From Hypoxylon rubiginosum (Eukaryota > Ascomycota > Sordariomycetes > Xylariales > Hypoxylaceae), in assembly GCA_902806565.1 (NCBI GenBank), contig CADCXA010000034.1, positions 682,001-746,000 of the forward strand: DNA of 64,000 nucleotides, given 5' to 3'. Under the pieces are notes generated by a model that was not told the origin of the DNA, made no database searches, and was given only the letters and a program-made list of their open reading frames with translations. Every line of letters starts with the position of its first letter. Position 1 is the stretch's first letter. The position numbers and the translations under genes are program-made. Below are positions 1-13,533 of the stretch, piece by piece.

Positions 1-1024
1 GCTGCTTGGGCGAGCAGCTGGTGGCCGAGACAGATGCCGAAAACCGGGGTTTTATTGGCCTTCATTGCTTTGGCAATATGCTCTACGGGTTCGTGCATGA
101 CGGCCGGATCGCCGGGTCCGTTTGAGATAAAAAGTCCATCATACTCGTCTCCAGCACCACTAGAGAAGTCATAGTTCCACGGGCACACAAGGACTTCGAC
201 GCCTCTGTTCAAAAAACATCTGAGTTGGTTGTTTTTCATACCAACGTCTAGGCAGAGCACTCGAAGAGGGCGTCCAGAGGGGTGCTTCAACGCCGATGAT
301 GGGGGCGGCTTATAAAGCTGAGGTTGTTTAATGGAGACTGCAAACCGATGAGCCTACAATCATCGGTATTTTTGCCCCTAGAAGTGTACTCACCTTCTGC
401 CACGAGGTTCTTCGTGTTAGGATTGACCCAGTCAATTGTATCGAAGTGCGGCTTCCAGTCCTTCTTCATGTGATGGCTTGCAGTGCCATTGGCACCATTT
501 GTTGTACCATTTAACAAGCCTTGCTTTTGCAACATCATTCGGCCTAGCATACTGCCCTCTTGTCGGATACGCTCCGTCAGGGCCCTTGTGTCGACGCCGT
601 ACATGGCGGGGACGCCTTGTTCTTTCAACCATGTTCCCAGAGAGGATGTCGCGAGGTAGTGGGAAAACTCTTCGCCGGCGTAAGAAGATACGACGAGACC
701 GGCGATGTGGATCTGGGACGATTCGAAATGTGCGGGGCGGTCGAGAAGCAGTTCGTCCATGGTCTCTCGAGAAGGTACGCCATAATTGCCCACGAGAGGG
801 AATGTGATTACGAGGATCTGTCCGCGGTACGAAGGGTCTGTTACCGACTCTGGGTATCCTACCATGCCAGTCTGGAAGACTAGTTCTCCGGCGATGCTCT
901 TTTTAGCACCAAAACTGTAGCCTTGATAGGATGAATGGTCCTGGAGATCGAGGCACATGAGGCCTTCATCCTCCGAGTTCACTAGCTGCGCAGAGGCAGG
1001 CTGATAATCGATAGGTGCCGCCAT
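1..1024 (-). CDS. pyrABCN: Multifunctional CPSase/ATCase (pyrimidine pathway), N-terminal part, cut by window edge
   Basis: The first enzyme of UMP synthesis makes carbamoyl phosphate from glutamine and then carbamoyl aspartate. Exons are 394-1024 and <1-337. The 56-bp intron (338-393) has a GTGAGT donor and a TTTGCAG acceptor, and the reading phase is kept. The ATG at 1024 is followed at once by the CPSase small-subunit fold (blocks GELVFQTGMVGYPESVTDPS and GVPAMYGVDTRALTERIR). Exon 2 carries the class I amidotransferase domain with NGPGDP and the nucleophile-elbow motif GICLGHQ, whose Cys codon is at about 30-32. The protein has no mitochondrial presequence and its start matches the fused pyrimidine enzyme better than arginine-specific Cpa1. 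The CPSase large chain, DHO-like and ATCase domains would lie left of the window, so the fusion itself is inferred. Confidence 0.88.
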
Positions 1025-2955
1025 GTTGAAGTGTGCTCGTTACGAGCTCGCGGGGTTGTCTAACCTAAACTCGACGAGGCTTTTTGAGAAATGGAGAGGG
1101 AGGAATGACGAGCTCTGAATAGAAGCAGCAGTTAGGAAGCTCACGAGTAGAGCTTGCCAAGGCCGCAAAGCAGTAGTCAAATCAGAATATCATAGCGTCA
1201 TAAGGTAAAAATGACAACCTTAGAATCGCACAAGAATTGTCCCTGCTAGATTTCGAGTGGTGAAGCTGAGAAGGAAATTTTTGCCTTGACCGAGAAAATA
1301 TCCATATGAAATAAATTTTTTTGAAATTTTTTTTTCTATGTTCGTCTCTTCTTTTCGTACTACTACAAGCTCCCGCTTCGTGTGGCTTGAAAGTTACCAA
1401 TTACAATGCAGTACGACGTAAGAAGCCCACATTGACATCTTGCGGGGTCCAATGGAACAGGGCTATCGAGAATCAAGCACTAGTAGACCAGGGTCTAGGC
1501 TATAAACATGGGAAAATCTTACTTTTTGCGGTGGCCCATGCAACCTAAAATCGATTTGTTACAGATTCTCAAGTACTGTGTACAAAAATAAACTCACCTA
1601 CTTTTCTTAAAGGGGCAGAAGGTATCATTGAAAAGGAACCTCCAAACCTCCAAACTTTGGTACGTCTAAGAGCATGTAGTGTTACTTGCACTTGATGACG
1701 GATTTTCAGAAGACTTGAAATTTCGCCTCAACGTCACTAAAACCGCGGTCAAATACTTGGTAGGTAGCTCCACGTTGTAACGTCAGGGCTCCTCTCTCCA
1801 ACGGCATTTTTTACTATATGTATATGTAAAAAATGATAACCCGAATGATGACCGAGAGGGCTAACGAGAGACATTTTTAACCGCCAACTTCGATTTCGCC
1901 CATCTGCGGAATTCTTGGCTATCAGTATGCTCAGTATTTTGTCGGTAATACGGAGATGAGTTGTTCTCAGGGTCGAGAAGTGCCTGTAAGACCACCCCTT
2001 ATATGTACATTTCTTCGCTTCAGCTGAGATCAAAGATGCGCCAAGCCCTGATATTAACAGCGCAAGTAGGGTAGTAGTGTAAAACCATTGGCCAGAGCAA
2101 TGTAACGGGTGTATTGAACTTTCAGGCAGCTTTTAGCAATTCAACCGGTATAATTCTAGAAGAATATTGGAGGTCCCTGAAATATTAGAGAAATCTTGCG
2201 TATTGGCCATGGAATTGCTGGCTCTATGGTGTAAGCCGCGTTGGAGGACGTGTACATGATTATGGTATCTTCGTAGATAGAGGGTAACTCGTTAGTGCAT
2301 CGTGGTTGATTAAGCTCATCACTTTCAGCTTCAGGTAGGTATACATACATAGTAGTCTAAGGGCTGATGAAAGGCTGATGGAAAATTAATCCATATCTTT
2401 CTTGAAGTCCCCTTTTAGCCACTAAACAGCTTCATCTATCATTGCTGCAGCTAGGAGATGTATTCTTTTCAACTACATCTATGTAGGTAACCTAGTACCT
2501 GGTTTCTCGGCCACATCTACGATATAGGTATTGGCTTCTAAGTTGTTAGCACACGTGCCAGATCCCTTCTCTGTTCATGTGCTTCGTTCTCTACCCTGAG
2601 TTAGAAAGTTTAAGGTATTAGATATTGTACCAGTAGTTAGTAAGGAAACAGTTACTCCAAAAACATTGTTCTCGTCTTGGCGGAAGATAGGTTGTACTTT
2701 AGTTTTCTAACTTTTCTTTGGCCAGGTCTAATTTCTCCTGATTAGCAGACATGCATGGAGTAGAACGAGATTGAGGGACAAAGATTAAATTACATAGGTA
2801 GGTGGCATAGTTATTTGAGCCAGACTGAGCCAGGAGACTGTCAGCCACATTAGGACGTAAAATATGTCTCATATTTTTCTAGGATATATTGACTACCTAC
2901 CTAGGTATCCAGATACTTGGAAAGCTTGTTGTGTGTATAAGAGAAACGATGCAAG
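1025..2955. other. Intergenic, upstream of pyrABCN
   Basis: The first few hundred bases should hold the pyrABCN promoter and 5' leader. No clear gene was found: short open frames around 1320-1550 and 1750-2030 have no recognisable motif or splice-linked continuation. The stretch is moderately AT-rich, with short palindromic ACCTAGGT-type words near 2900. Confidence 0.6.
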
Positions 2956-3212
2956 TGTCGGGACCATGGCCCTCGTTGGGCTACGGGCCTGTTGGTCACC
3001 CTTAGGGGCCAGATATGAGTCACGGAGCCCTCACGGCCATGATAGGGGCTAAGGGGCCTGGATAGGGGTTACAGGCTTATGGGTATAAAGGAAGGGATAG
3101 GCCTCTTTGTCCTGACCTCCTGCATATACATGAGACTTGGTAGCCCCCTAGGTTCGTAGCTCTTCGTGCCACAACATAGTTGTTTCCTTATCGCATGGTT
3201 GGCTTCGTGACA
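2956..3212 (+). mobile_element. Solo LTR of a retrotransposon, with 5-bp target duplication
   Basis: The 257-bp unit begins TGTCGGGACC and ends TTCGTGACA, giving the TG..CA ends and TGTC/GACA short inverted termini expected of an LTR. It is bracketed by a perfect 5-bp direct duplication, GCAAG at 2951-2955 and GCAAG at 3213-3217. A TATAAAG box at 3084-3090 suggests transcription on the plus strand. No internal retrotransposon sequence adjoins it, so it is best read as the product of LTR-LTR recombination. Its base composition is ordinary, unlike the RIP-mutated block 430 bp further on, and its sequence is unrelated to that block's LTRs as far as can be seen. A 5-bp duplication fits Gypsy or Copia families; which one cannot be decided here. 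Confidence 0.8.
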
Positions 3213-3217
3213 GCAAG

Positions 3218-3639
3218 CCCACCAGTTTAACGACCGCCGGAGCAAGAACGAAGCTTTGGTGAAAGACGAGGATTAGAGTACAGACATATCGTAGCTTAAA
3301 AATATTTCATACTTACCTCCTTGGTACTTAACAACTACTTGACGTGTTAAGATTTGATACTATACAATCATCGATGAGATATACCTAGAAAAATATAGGA
3401 TCCCGAGTTTAAGCTCAATGGAACTGTTGGTTTCTTTCGAAGCTGATGGCGCTTCTGTTGACGAAATTTGAATTCAGTACTAGTCTTCATATATGCTTCC
3501 ATTGTATGGGCGGCTATATATCTCGACTCGACGTGCCAAACTCGCTTTTATACTAGACTTTTATAATACGACGTCGTGAGAGGTCATCACGCTATACTAG
3601 CCATACTCACCGCTTAAGACTGATGAAACTCGTTAAGGA
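3218..3639. other. Intergenic between solo LTR and AT-rich block
   Basis: About 420 bp of ordinary composition grading into AT-rich sequence. No gene, repeat or RNA was recognised. Confidence 0.6.
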
Positions 3640-4432
3640 TACATATAAAAGTTAAGCAACTATATTAATAGGGATTTGTAATCTGTTAAAAGCCTTAAAG
3701 AAGTTTTAAGTAAAACTTTAAATAAAACTTTAAGTAAGCTTTAAATAAGTTTTATATATAAGTAATTTTTTTAATAACTTTTTTAATAATTTTTTTAGTA
3801 ACTTTTTTAGTAAGTTTATTACTTAAAAAATATCTTATATAAGGCTTATTTTAATTATAAAGTTTAATAAAATTTATTTTTATAATAAAAACTAATAAAA
3901 AATTAAATATTATTAAATTAATTATTATTTTAAATAATAAACCTTATATAATAAAATAACAGTAGTTTTTTATATATATATTTAATTATAATTTTATAAT
4001 TAAATGGTAAAAATTATTATATATATATTTAAATTTTATATATATATTTAAAATAATATATTTTTTATATTTAATAAATATATTTAATTTAATTATAATT
4101 AAATAATAATATAAATATATATTAAAATAATATAATTATTTAATTTTTAATTTTTATTATAAAATTATTTAAGTAATTTTATAATTTTATATAAACCTTA
4201 TTTAAAAATTATAACCCTTATAAAAATTATAAGTTTTATTTTAAAATAAATTTTTTAAAACTTTTTTTAAAACTTTTTAATTTTTATATAAAATTTATTT
4301 ATTAATAAATAAAAATTATATAATATAAACTTATATATTTATAAGTTTTATATAAAACTTAATTAAAGTTTTTAATAAATTATAAATTTTTTTTAATATA
4401 TTTTAAAATAAAATATTTAATATAAGTTATTA

Positions 4433-4760
4433 TTAATATTATATAATTTAATTTAAATAACTTATTAAATTAAAAAAACCTATAATTATAAATCTTAATA
4501 AATTTATATTTTATATATTAATATATAAGTTAATTAAAATTAAATAAATAAAAATAACTTAAATTAAAATAATAAAATTAATATATATTAATTAAATATT
4601 TAAAATAATAATAAAATAAAAATTAAATAATAATTTTAAAATATAAATAAGGCCTTAAATTTTTATTAAAATTAAAAAAAATTAAGAACCTTAAAATTTA
4701 TAAAAATTATTATATTAAATTAAAATTATTTTAAGTTTTTAATATAAATTTTTATTATAA
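4433..4760. repeat. Left LTR of the RIP-mutated retrotransposon
   Basis: It matches 11075-11402 base for base except at 13 sites: 4475, 4479, 4480, 4494, 4529, 4558, 4598, 4627, 4630, 4653, 4654, 4686 and 4690. All 13 are transitions (C/T or A/G), with no transversion or indel. The two copies were therefore identical at insertion and have diverged only through the mutation class RIP produces. The ends cannot be set to the exact base because TG..CA would now read TA..TA. Confidence 0.88.
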
Positions 4761-7700
4761 ATAATTTTTATTTTTTTTTAAAATTATATTAAACTTAAAT
4801 AATTAATAAAAATTTTTAAAATATTAAATATTTTAAAACTTTTTTACTTTAAATTAATTATTTTATAAATTTTTTTAATAATTTAAATTTTTTTTTTTAA
4901 CTAATAATATTTTTTTATTATTATTAAAAAATATTTTTTTTAAAATAACTTATATTATTATTTTAATATAATTTTTTTATAATTTAATATTATTATTATT
5001 TTTATTAATAATTTTATTATATTTTACTTTAAAATTATTAAATTAAAAAAAACTTATTTTATTTCTTAAAAAATTTAAATTTAAAATCTTTTAATTAATT
5101 AACTTTTTATATAAATAATATTAATAAAAATTTCTTTTATTTTTTTTTTATTAAAAATTTAAAAGATTTTTTATTAGATTTAATATTTTTTTTATTATTT
5201 AAAAATTTATTAAAATAAAAATAATATCTTAGTTTAAAAGCCTAGCTTTTATATTTTATTAATTTTAAAATTATAAATTAATTATAAGAAATATTTTTAA
5301 TTTTATTATATTTAATATTATTATTATTAATTTTTTAAAATAAATTTTATAATTTTATATTTAAATATAAAACTTTTATAATATTATTTAAATTTTAATT
5401 ATTTAAATAAATATTACTTATTAAAAGAATTAAAAAATTTATAAAAATTATAATATTTTTTATATAATTTATAATATTATTATTTAAATATATAATATAA
5501 AAATTAAAATATTAATTATTTAAATTATTAGTTTTAAATATTAAGTTAAATAATTTAATTAAATATTTTTATAATAAATTTAAAGAATTATTATTAAATT
5601 TATAAATAATAATATTATATAATAAGTTATAATTAATAAATTAATTTAAATTACTTAAAAATAATATTTAGTTTTAAAATTATTATATATTAATTTTAAT
5701 ATTTATAAGAAAATTTAAAATAAAATTATTAAATAAGTTATTATTAAAAATTTATAAATTAATAAATTATTTATTTAAAAATATATTAACTTAGTTTAAT
5801 TAAATTAAACTTTTTAAAAATAGTTATTAAATTTTTAAGTATATATAAAAATTATTTTTATTAAGTTTATTAAATAATTAATTATTAATTAATTAATTAA
5901 TATATAATTAATATTTAAAAATATAAAAAAATAAATTATATTTAATTTTAATTTTTAATAATTAACTTAAATTAATATTATTTTTAATATTTATTTTTTA
6001 TTTATATATTTTAATTTAAAAATAAAAATAAGGAATTAATTATTTATTTAAATTTTATAAATTAACTAAGTTAAAAAAATTATTATTAATACTTAAATTT
6101 AATTTAATTTTATATAAATTAGATTTTTTATATTTAAAAAAAATAAAAAAAATAATTTATTATTTTTTTTTAATAATTTTAATAATAACCCGGATAATTT
6201 TAATAATAAAAAAAATAAACTATTATTAAAATCTTTATAAAGGCTATTATTTTTTTATATTTTATATATTAAATTAACTTTTTTAATTATATTAAAAAAT
6301 AAATTAATTTAAACGTTTAAATAATTAATTTATTTTATTTTTATTATTATTAATTTTATATATTTTAATAAGTTTATTATTTATAATAATAAGGACTTTT
6401 TTAAGTTTTAATTTTAATATTTAAAAATAAAATTATATATAAAAATATATATAAAAAGTTTTTTAAAAAACTATTATTATATTAATTAAATAAAGTTTTT
6501 ATTAATAAAAAAAACCTAAATATAATATTAATAAAAACTATAAATAATAAAATAAATAAAACTTATAAACTTTTAAATAAGTTATAAATTTACTTTAAAA
6601 AAACATTTTAAAGATTTTTTAAAAAAATATTATAATTTAAAAAAAATATTTAAATTTAAATATTATAAAAATATAATTTAATATTTTATTAAAATATTAA
6701 ATTTAAATAAGTTAATTTAATAATTTAAAATTATTTTTTAAAATTATATTATTAAAACCTTATTAAATAAAATTACTAAATTAATATATTTTTATTAAAA
6801 AGGTTTTTTAAATAGTAATAAAAAATTTATTAATATTATTTAAAAAGTTAAATAAATTTATAAAAACATGTTTATAAATTTTAATATATTAAAAAAAAAA
6901 AATTTAATTTAATAATAAAATAATTAAAATTAAATTATTAATTTTATAGTAAAAACGATTATTTTAAACTTAATTAAAATTAATCTTTAAAAAAATAAAA
7001 TTAATAAATAAATAATAATTAATTTAATTTTAAAAATAAATATTAAGTTTTTAATAAAAAAGTTTTATAAGAAATTAATTAAATAGATATTAACTAATAT
7101 AAAAAAATAAATACTTATATTAATATTATAAAAAAAATAATTATAATATTTTATTTTATTTTATAAAAAAGAATATTAATAAAAAAAAATTATTTATAAT
7201 TTTAAAAAAAATTATTTTTATAAAATATAAGTTTAATAATAATATAACACTAACTTTTATATTTATAAAAAAAATAAAAATTAATTTAATTTTAATAAAG
7301 CTTTTTTTTTTAAAAAATTATTAAAAAAAAAGATTTTAACTTAAATTTTTAAATAGTTATTTTATTATATTAATAAAAAATTAATAACTTAATAATAAAT
7401 TTATTTTAATTAAAATATAAAAATTATAATAAATTTTATTTATTAGATAATTAAAATTAAAAAAAATATATAAAATTATAAAAAATATTAATAAGTTTTT
7501 ATATTTTTTTTTAATATATTAAATTATAAATTATAAAGGGTTTTTAACTTTTAATAAATTAATTTTTAAATTATATTTTAAAAGTTAATTTATTTATAAA
7601 ATAATATTTATTTATAATAATAAAAAATATTAAATAAAAATGTTTATAAATATAAAAAATAATATATTAATTATATTTTTTTTTAAAATATATTAATAGA

Positions 7701-10700
7701 AAATTTCTATTTATAAATAATAATATTTATAATTTATAGTAAATTTTAATGTTTTAATATTTAAATAAGGAGAAAAATTTTATTTAAAAGTTTTTATATT
7801 TTAATATTAAAAAAATTATTTTATTTATTTTAACTTTAAATTTATTAATTTAAATAAAAAATATAATATTATTTTATTTTAATAATAGTTTAAATAATAT
7901 TAATTAGCTTATTTTTTTTTTTAGATTTAAAAAATTTAATTTATTTTTAAATATTATAAAAAGAATTATATTAATAAAATTTTAATAAACTTATTAGTGT
8001 TTTTTTTTATTTTAATTATAATTTAAATAAATATTTAAAAAATATTTAAAAATATTTTTAAGAAATTCTAAAAATTTTATTTAATTATAATTTAAAAAGT
8101 AAAATAATAATTTTTTAATTATTAACCTTAAAATTATATTATAGATTTTTATAAAAAAAAAGTATTTTTTTAAAAACCTTTTTATATTATAAGTAAAAAA
8201 AAATTATTTACTTTAAAGTTTTAATTAAAAAAAATAATTAATATAAAAAAAATTAAAAAATTTATTTTATTATATATTATTTTAATAATATTTATTAAAA
8301 AAATAAATTTAAAAGATTTATTATAATTTATTATTAATTATTAAAGATTTAATATTATTATTATATTAATTTATTATTTAATTTTTTTAATTATAAAACT
8401 TTAAATATAATTTAAAATTATTAAATTTTTTATTAAAATTAACTTTAAATTTAAATTTAATTTTATATAAATTAAGAAAAAAAATAAATAAAAAATAGTT
8501 TTTAAATATAAATATAATTTATATAAATATTTAATAATGTTTTTTAAACTTATTAATACCCTAGTAATTTTTTAAGTTATAATAAATAATATTTTTTAAG
8601 ATTTAATTAATATTAATATATTTATTTATTTTAATAATATTTTTATTTATAAAGATATTTAAAAGAAATATAATATTTTAATAAAAAAAGTTTTTAAATA
8701 ATTAATAAAATATTATTTAACGGTATTATTAAAAAAATATTTTTAAAAAGTTTAAAAAGTTAAATTTTTAAAATATATTATTAAAATTAATAATATATTA
8801 ATAAGTTTAAATAAAATTAAAAGTATTTAAAAGTAGGAAAATTTAATTAGTTTTAAAAAATATTAGTAATTTATAAGATTTATAAATTTTTATTAACGTT
8901 TTATTTATAATTTTTTAATAATAATTAAACCTTTAATAAATATTAATAAAAAAGATAAAAAAAATTAAAAATAAATAAAATTAATATTAATTATTTTTAA
9001 GATATTAAAAAATTAATTTATAATTATTTTAATTTTTATTTATTTTAATTTAAATTTAATTATTTATATTAAAATAAATGTTTTAGATTTTATAATAAAA
9101 TTAATTTTATTTTAAAAAAATAAAATTAGGAAATTTTATTTTATAATGTTTTATTTTTAAAAATTAAATTTAATTAAAATAAACTATAAAATTTATAATA
9201 AAAAATTATTAAATATTATTAATTTTTTTAAGAAATAAAAATAATATTTTAAAAAAGTATATTATTAAATTAAAATTTATTTTAATTATTAAAATCTTTT
9301 TTATTTTATTATTATTAAAATGTTAAATTAAAAATAAATTTAATAAGTTTAATAGTTTATTTTATATTAATTTATTATTAATTATTAATTAAAATATTTA
9401 AATAAAAAAACCGATATTTTATTTAAATTATTATAATATTATTTTAAAAAAAAAAAACTAAAAATTAATTAATTATTTTAATTTTATAAGAAAAATATTT
9501 TTTATATTTATAAGGAATTATATTTATTATTTTAATTATTATTTTATTTATATTAAAGTGATTTTATAGTTTTAAAATATTATAATAATTATTAAAATTT
9601 ATAAAGAATTTTAAAAAAGTTATATTAAAAAATCCTGTTTATTTAAAATAAAAAAACTAATTAAAAAAAATATAAAAATATAAAATAATTTATTTTATTA
9701 TAAAAACCGTTTATAAATATTAATAATTTTATAATAAAAAATTATAAAATTTAAATATAATATATATATTACTAGTTATATAAAAATAAATAAAATTATA
9801 AAATTAATTACTTATAATTTCTAGTAGTTTAATTTAAAAAATATAATTAAAAAATATATTAAAAAATATTTAAAATATTAAAAAAATAAAATTTTAAAAT
9901 ATATATTTTATAATTTTTTTTAGTTTATAAAACTTTATTATAAATTTTAATATATTATTATAATAAATTTTATTATAAATTTATTATTATTAAATAAATA
10001 TAATTTTATATAAATAATAATAAATTTTTTTATAAAAATAACTTACTTTATTTTTTTTAAAATAAAAGAAAAGAAAATTAATAATTTTATTAAAATTTTT
10101 ATTAAAAAATATTAAAAATTATATAATATATTATTAAATATTATTTTTAATAAAAACTTTAAATTTATAATATATTTATAAAAAGATTTTTTTAAATTAA
10201 TAAATATTAAATTTTATATAAATATAGCTTTTTATTTTTAAATTAATAGTTAAATTAAATAACTTAATTAAACTTTTAAAACTTATTTATAATTATTTAT
10301 TAATTATAAAATAAATAATTAAAAAAACTTATTTTTTATAATTAAATTTATTTATAATAATATAGTTTTATTTTTTTTTTATATAATATTTTTTTATATT
10401 AATTATAAATATTATTTTATAATATATAATTTTTTATTTAAAATATTTAAAAATTTAAAAAATTAATTTTATTTTTATTAAATAACTTAAATTTAAAAAA
10501 ATACCTGAAAATATTTTAAGTAAAATTAATAATAAATAAAGATTTAAATAAATAAAAAATATATTAAAAATTTTAAATATATTAAAAAATAATTAATTAT
10601 ATTAAATATTAAAAATATAAAAATAAAAAAACTTATAAAAAAGCTAGATTAAAAGATATTAAAGTTTTTTAAAATTTAAAAAGTAATTTTTTTAATTATT

Positions 10701-11074
10701 ATAAAGCTTATATTTTTTAAAAATTAAAAAATTTATAATTTATTTTATATTTTTTTTATTAAATTTTATTATATTAATAATTAAATATTATTTAACTTTA
10801 ATTAAGTTTTATAAAAAGTAGTTTTAATTAAAATAAAAAATTATTAAATAAAAAAAATAAAAAACTTTATAAAAAACTTAAAAAAAATAAAATATTTAAT
10901 TAAATAAAAAAAATAATTTATTAAAAAATATTAAACTTAAAAATCTTATAATTATTTATTTAATAAAAAAGTTAAATATTTTATTAAGAACTTTTATTAA
11001 TAATAATTAAAAAAATTTATAGATTTTTATATTTATAAAATAATATTTTAAAATAAAACTTAAAAAAAAAAATT

Positions 11075-11402
11075 TTAATATTATATAATTTAATTTAAAT
11101 AACTTATTAAATTAAAGAAATTTATAATTATAAATTTTAATAAATTTATATTTTATATATTAATATATAAATTAATTAAAATTAAATAAATAAAAATAAT
11201 TTAAATTAAAATAATAAAATTAATATATATTAATTAAATGTTTAAAATAATAATAAAATAAAAATTAAGTAGTAATTTTAAAATATAAATAAGGTTTTAA
11301 ATTTTTATTAAAATTAAAAAAAATTAAAAACTTTAAAATTTATAAAAATTATTATATTAAATTAAAATTATTTTAAGTTTTTAATATAAATTTTTATTAT
11401 AA
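11075..11402. repeat. Right LTR of the RIP-mutated retrotransposon
   Basis: This is the direct repeat of 4433-4760 (about 96 percent identical, all differences transitions). Its right end is the right border of the AT-rich block; normal base composition resumes within some 20 bases. Confidence 0.88.
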
Positions 11403-13533
11403 TTAGTATATTTAAACTTAAGGTATTAACACTGGAAATAATAATAAAGCTTTAAAGCGATGTTAAATAACTGAAAAAAGTTAAATTTTATAGGAATTTG
11501 CAATTAAGTGGTGGAAATGAAAGTATATGCTCAAATTTGGTGGCAAGGGTAGAGACGGGTGTGAGTAATTGTCCACTATCAACGCCAACAGGCGGCTAGA
11601 TATCTTTACAACGTGATAGGCTATTAGTGAAGCCATAGCTTCTGATGCCGCCTCTAGTCTCATGTAGGCTGCAAGCCTTATTTTATATTGCGAAAACCGC
11701 CTTACTTTCATCCCTTGTGTATCCTTTTTTGGTGTGATACATACATGGATCTACTTGTATGAGGGAGGTATGTATAAGATGTCTAAATGAGGATTGCATC
11801 TTTTCCGTCTCGAGCCCGTAAAATAATAGAACTGACTTTAAACCTGAGAACTATTCATATGTAACATTGAGTCTTTTATTTACCACATATGTGCGGTTCC
11901 ACGTTCTCCAGACTATCAACCTTTGAAGAAACGTGGGGTAAAGATACAGAGGCCCAGATGCAAGGGAACATGTTCGTCATGTGCCACTGCCGCTACCGGC
12001 TATTTCAAGCCAGATCAATGCAACCCTGGAATTGGACCAATCAGAGAGGATCATCTCGAACATGCTAAAGAAGCGGTCAATACTATCGACTGAACGAACT
12101 CGGAGGGAAACGTCTCTTCTCGGCGAGATTCAGTGATGCAAGATGATACAGCACGCGTGTTTTTTTTTTTTTTTGTATGTGTGTACTTACCAGCGAGAAC
12201 ATGTAGTTGGAGCAGAGGTTTTGGCTCCTTCACACGGTCCTCGCCGACAAGATAATATGAACGGAGACGCCGTTGTTGTGTAAGCTATTAGACACATATC
12301 TAGTAGACTAGGACGCCACAAATATTCGTGAGGACTCACTACCATCCAATAACACGAGCTTGTGGCCGAGGGATGCATTTTCTGTGCCGGACTAAAACAG
12401 TACGTAAGCTAGCTGGCTAATATTGTGATGGTGGGGGACGGTGGTATCGTTGTCGATCAACGTGGTGAAGGTCCTCACCTCGATGGTTGGGAGCAGTAAA
12501 AACCAATCAGTTGACCATTGCCAGTTACAGGCGGACCTGTACATAGTATGCGGGATGCCTCTTCGGTTCGTCATGCAGGGAACGTACATGGATGCATGCA
12601 CACATAAGGTAAGCCCACTGGCGGATTTATGCGTGCGGGTTGCAGTAAGCAAGTCCGGGAAAGATAGCGAGGGCCCTGATCGGGAATATACCTGTGTGAG
12701 ATATAAAATATAAGATAAATGATGTCGGACAGCATGCGAGATTGAATGGTAATTGGAGCTGAATGTTGAGCGGTGTGAAAGATATGAAAGATATACGCAG
12801 ATGCGAAAGGGAGAGTGGCAGAGTGGCAGAGTGGCTCGGATGTGACCAATAATCAGCCATTATGGTGGCGTAAAATTCTCAAAGTAGTAATTTTATAGGC
12901 GAGGTTCAGGGATGACCAGTGAGGTCGTTATGCAGAGTACATCATCTATCATCCCATGATGCAACCTTGGAACCTGCAGCTGCACTGGGCCTGCAGAGCT
13001 AAAAGCTGAGGAGGCAGTGAGAGAGGTGAGGTTAGGTAAGTTTAGGTAAGGTCTATCTGTATCTGTCTATGCGGTGCTGTATCACTTGCATTTCGATAAC
13101 TATTTTTTTTTGTTCCTTCTGTTCTCATCTCCATTAAATCGATACCTACCCAGTAAAATCCACCCCCTTTTCAAAGCCGCATCTCTCAGAACGGTATAGA
13201 CTGACTCTTGTCGTCATGGAATTCCTTGCTACCTACTCTGCAACCTCTCTGCCTCTTTCGAAAAATAAAAATTCGGCATTCTGCGCCACCTACCAAGATA
13301 TCACGTACACACTGACCGCTGGTTACACCTGACTGCATAGACGTCTAGAAGTGGGTGTGTTATAAGTCATTCGCAATCGTGATGGTGTGTGCTCTTATAT
13401 ACATGCATGTTAGTATACAAATACGCAAGAACTAAGGGACGGTTCCACTCGAACTAGGTCCTTTTTCGCATCCCTGCTTCTTGTATTGTATTGAAATTTC
13501 CGGTACGGTTTCCCCACGGATAGTAGATTTACT
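11403..13533. other. Intergenic between AT-rich block and yvc1
   Basis: Ordinary composition with several short frames, none convincing. Splice-like signals on the minus strand (GTAAGT at about 12189, GTAGTGAGT at about 12340, GTGAGG at about 12480) border short protein-like pieces, but they do not join in one phase into a recognisable product. They may be a decayed gene. A 16-base T-run lies at about 12159-12174. Confidence 0.5.

Larger units (their letters stand above)
3640..11402. repeat. AT-rich isochore made by RIP
   Basis: Nearly 7.8 kb consists almost only of A and T, with a few G or C per 60-base line and a great excess of TA steps. No frame of useful length survives on either strand. 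This is the typical end product of repeat-induced point mutation, which converts C to T (CpA to TpA) in duplicated DNA of ascomycetes. The right border is abrupt and coincides with the end of the right LTR at 11402. The left border is more gradual. The part at 3640-4432 lies outside the LTR pair and probably comes from a second, older or truncated repeat. It has short reiterations such as ACTTTTTTAATAA around 3755-3830. Confidence 0.9.
4433..11402. mobile_element. RIP-mutated LTR retrotransposon relic, 6,970 bp
   Basis: Two direct repeats of 328 bp (4433-4760 and 11075-11402) align without any gap at a constant offset of 6,642 bp and bound an AT-only interior. The total length is that of a full fungal Gypsy or Copia element. 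The interior has lost all coding capacity, so gag and pol cannot be recognised. An A-run at 11062-11072 just inside the right repeat could be the mutated polypurine tract, which would put the element on the plus strand; this is weak evidence. A target duplication could not be identified with confidence because both flanks are AT-rich. Confidence 0.82.

Noticed and set aside
1..1024. Arginine-specific carbamoyl-phosphate synthase small chain (Cpa1/arg-2)
   Set aside because: No mitochondrial presequence, no upstream attenuator peptide seen, and the N-terminal sequence matches the fused pyrimidine enzyme better.
3640..11402. Mitochondrial DNA insertion or a centromere core as the source of the AT block
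   Set aside because: No mitochondrial gene or GC cluster is recognisable. The paired LTRs with transition-only differences explain most of the block; a centromere cannot be excluded but is not needed.
12187..12652. A spliced minus-strand gene with pieces such as GHKLVLLDG and VGEDRVKEPKP
   Set aside because: Splice-like donors and acceptors exist, but the pieces lie in different frames and the phases do not join. No family was recognised; at most a relic.
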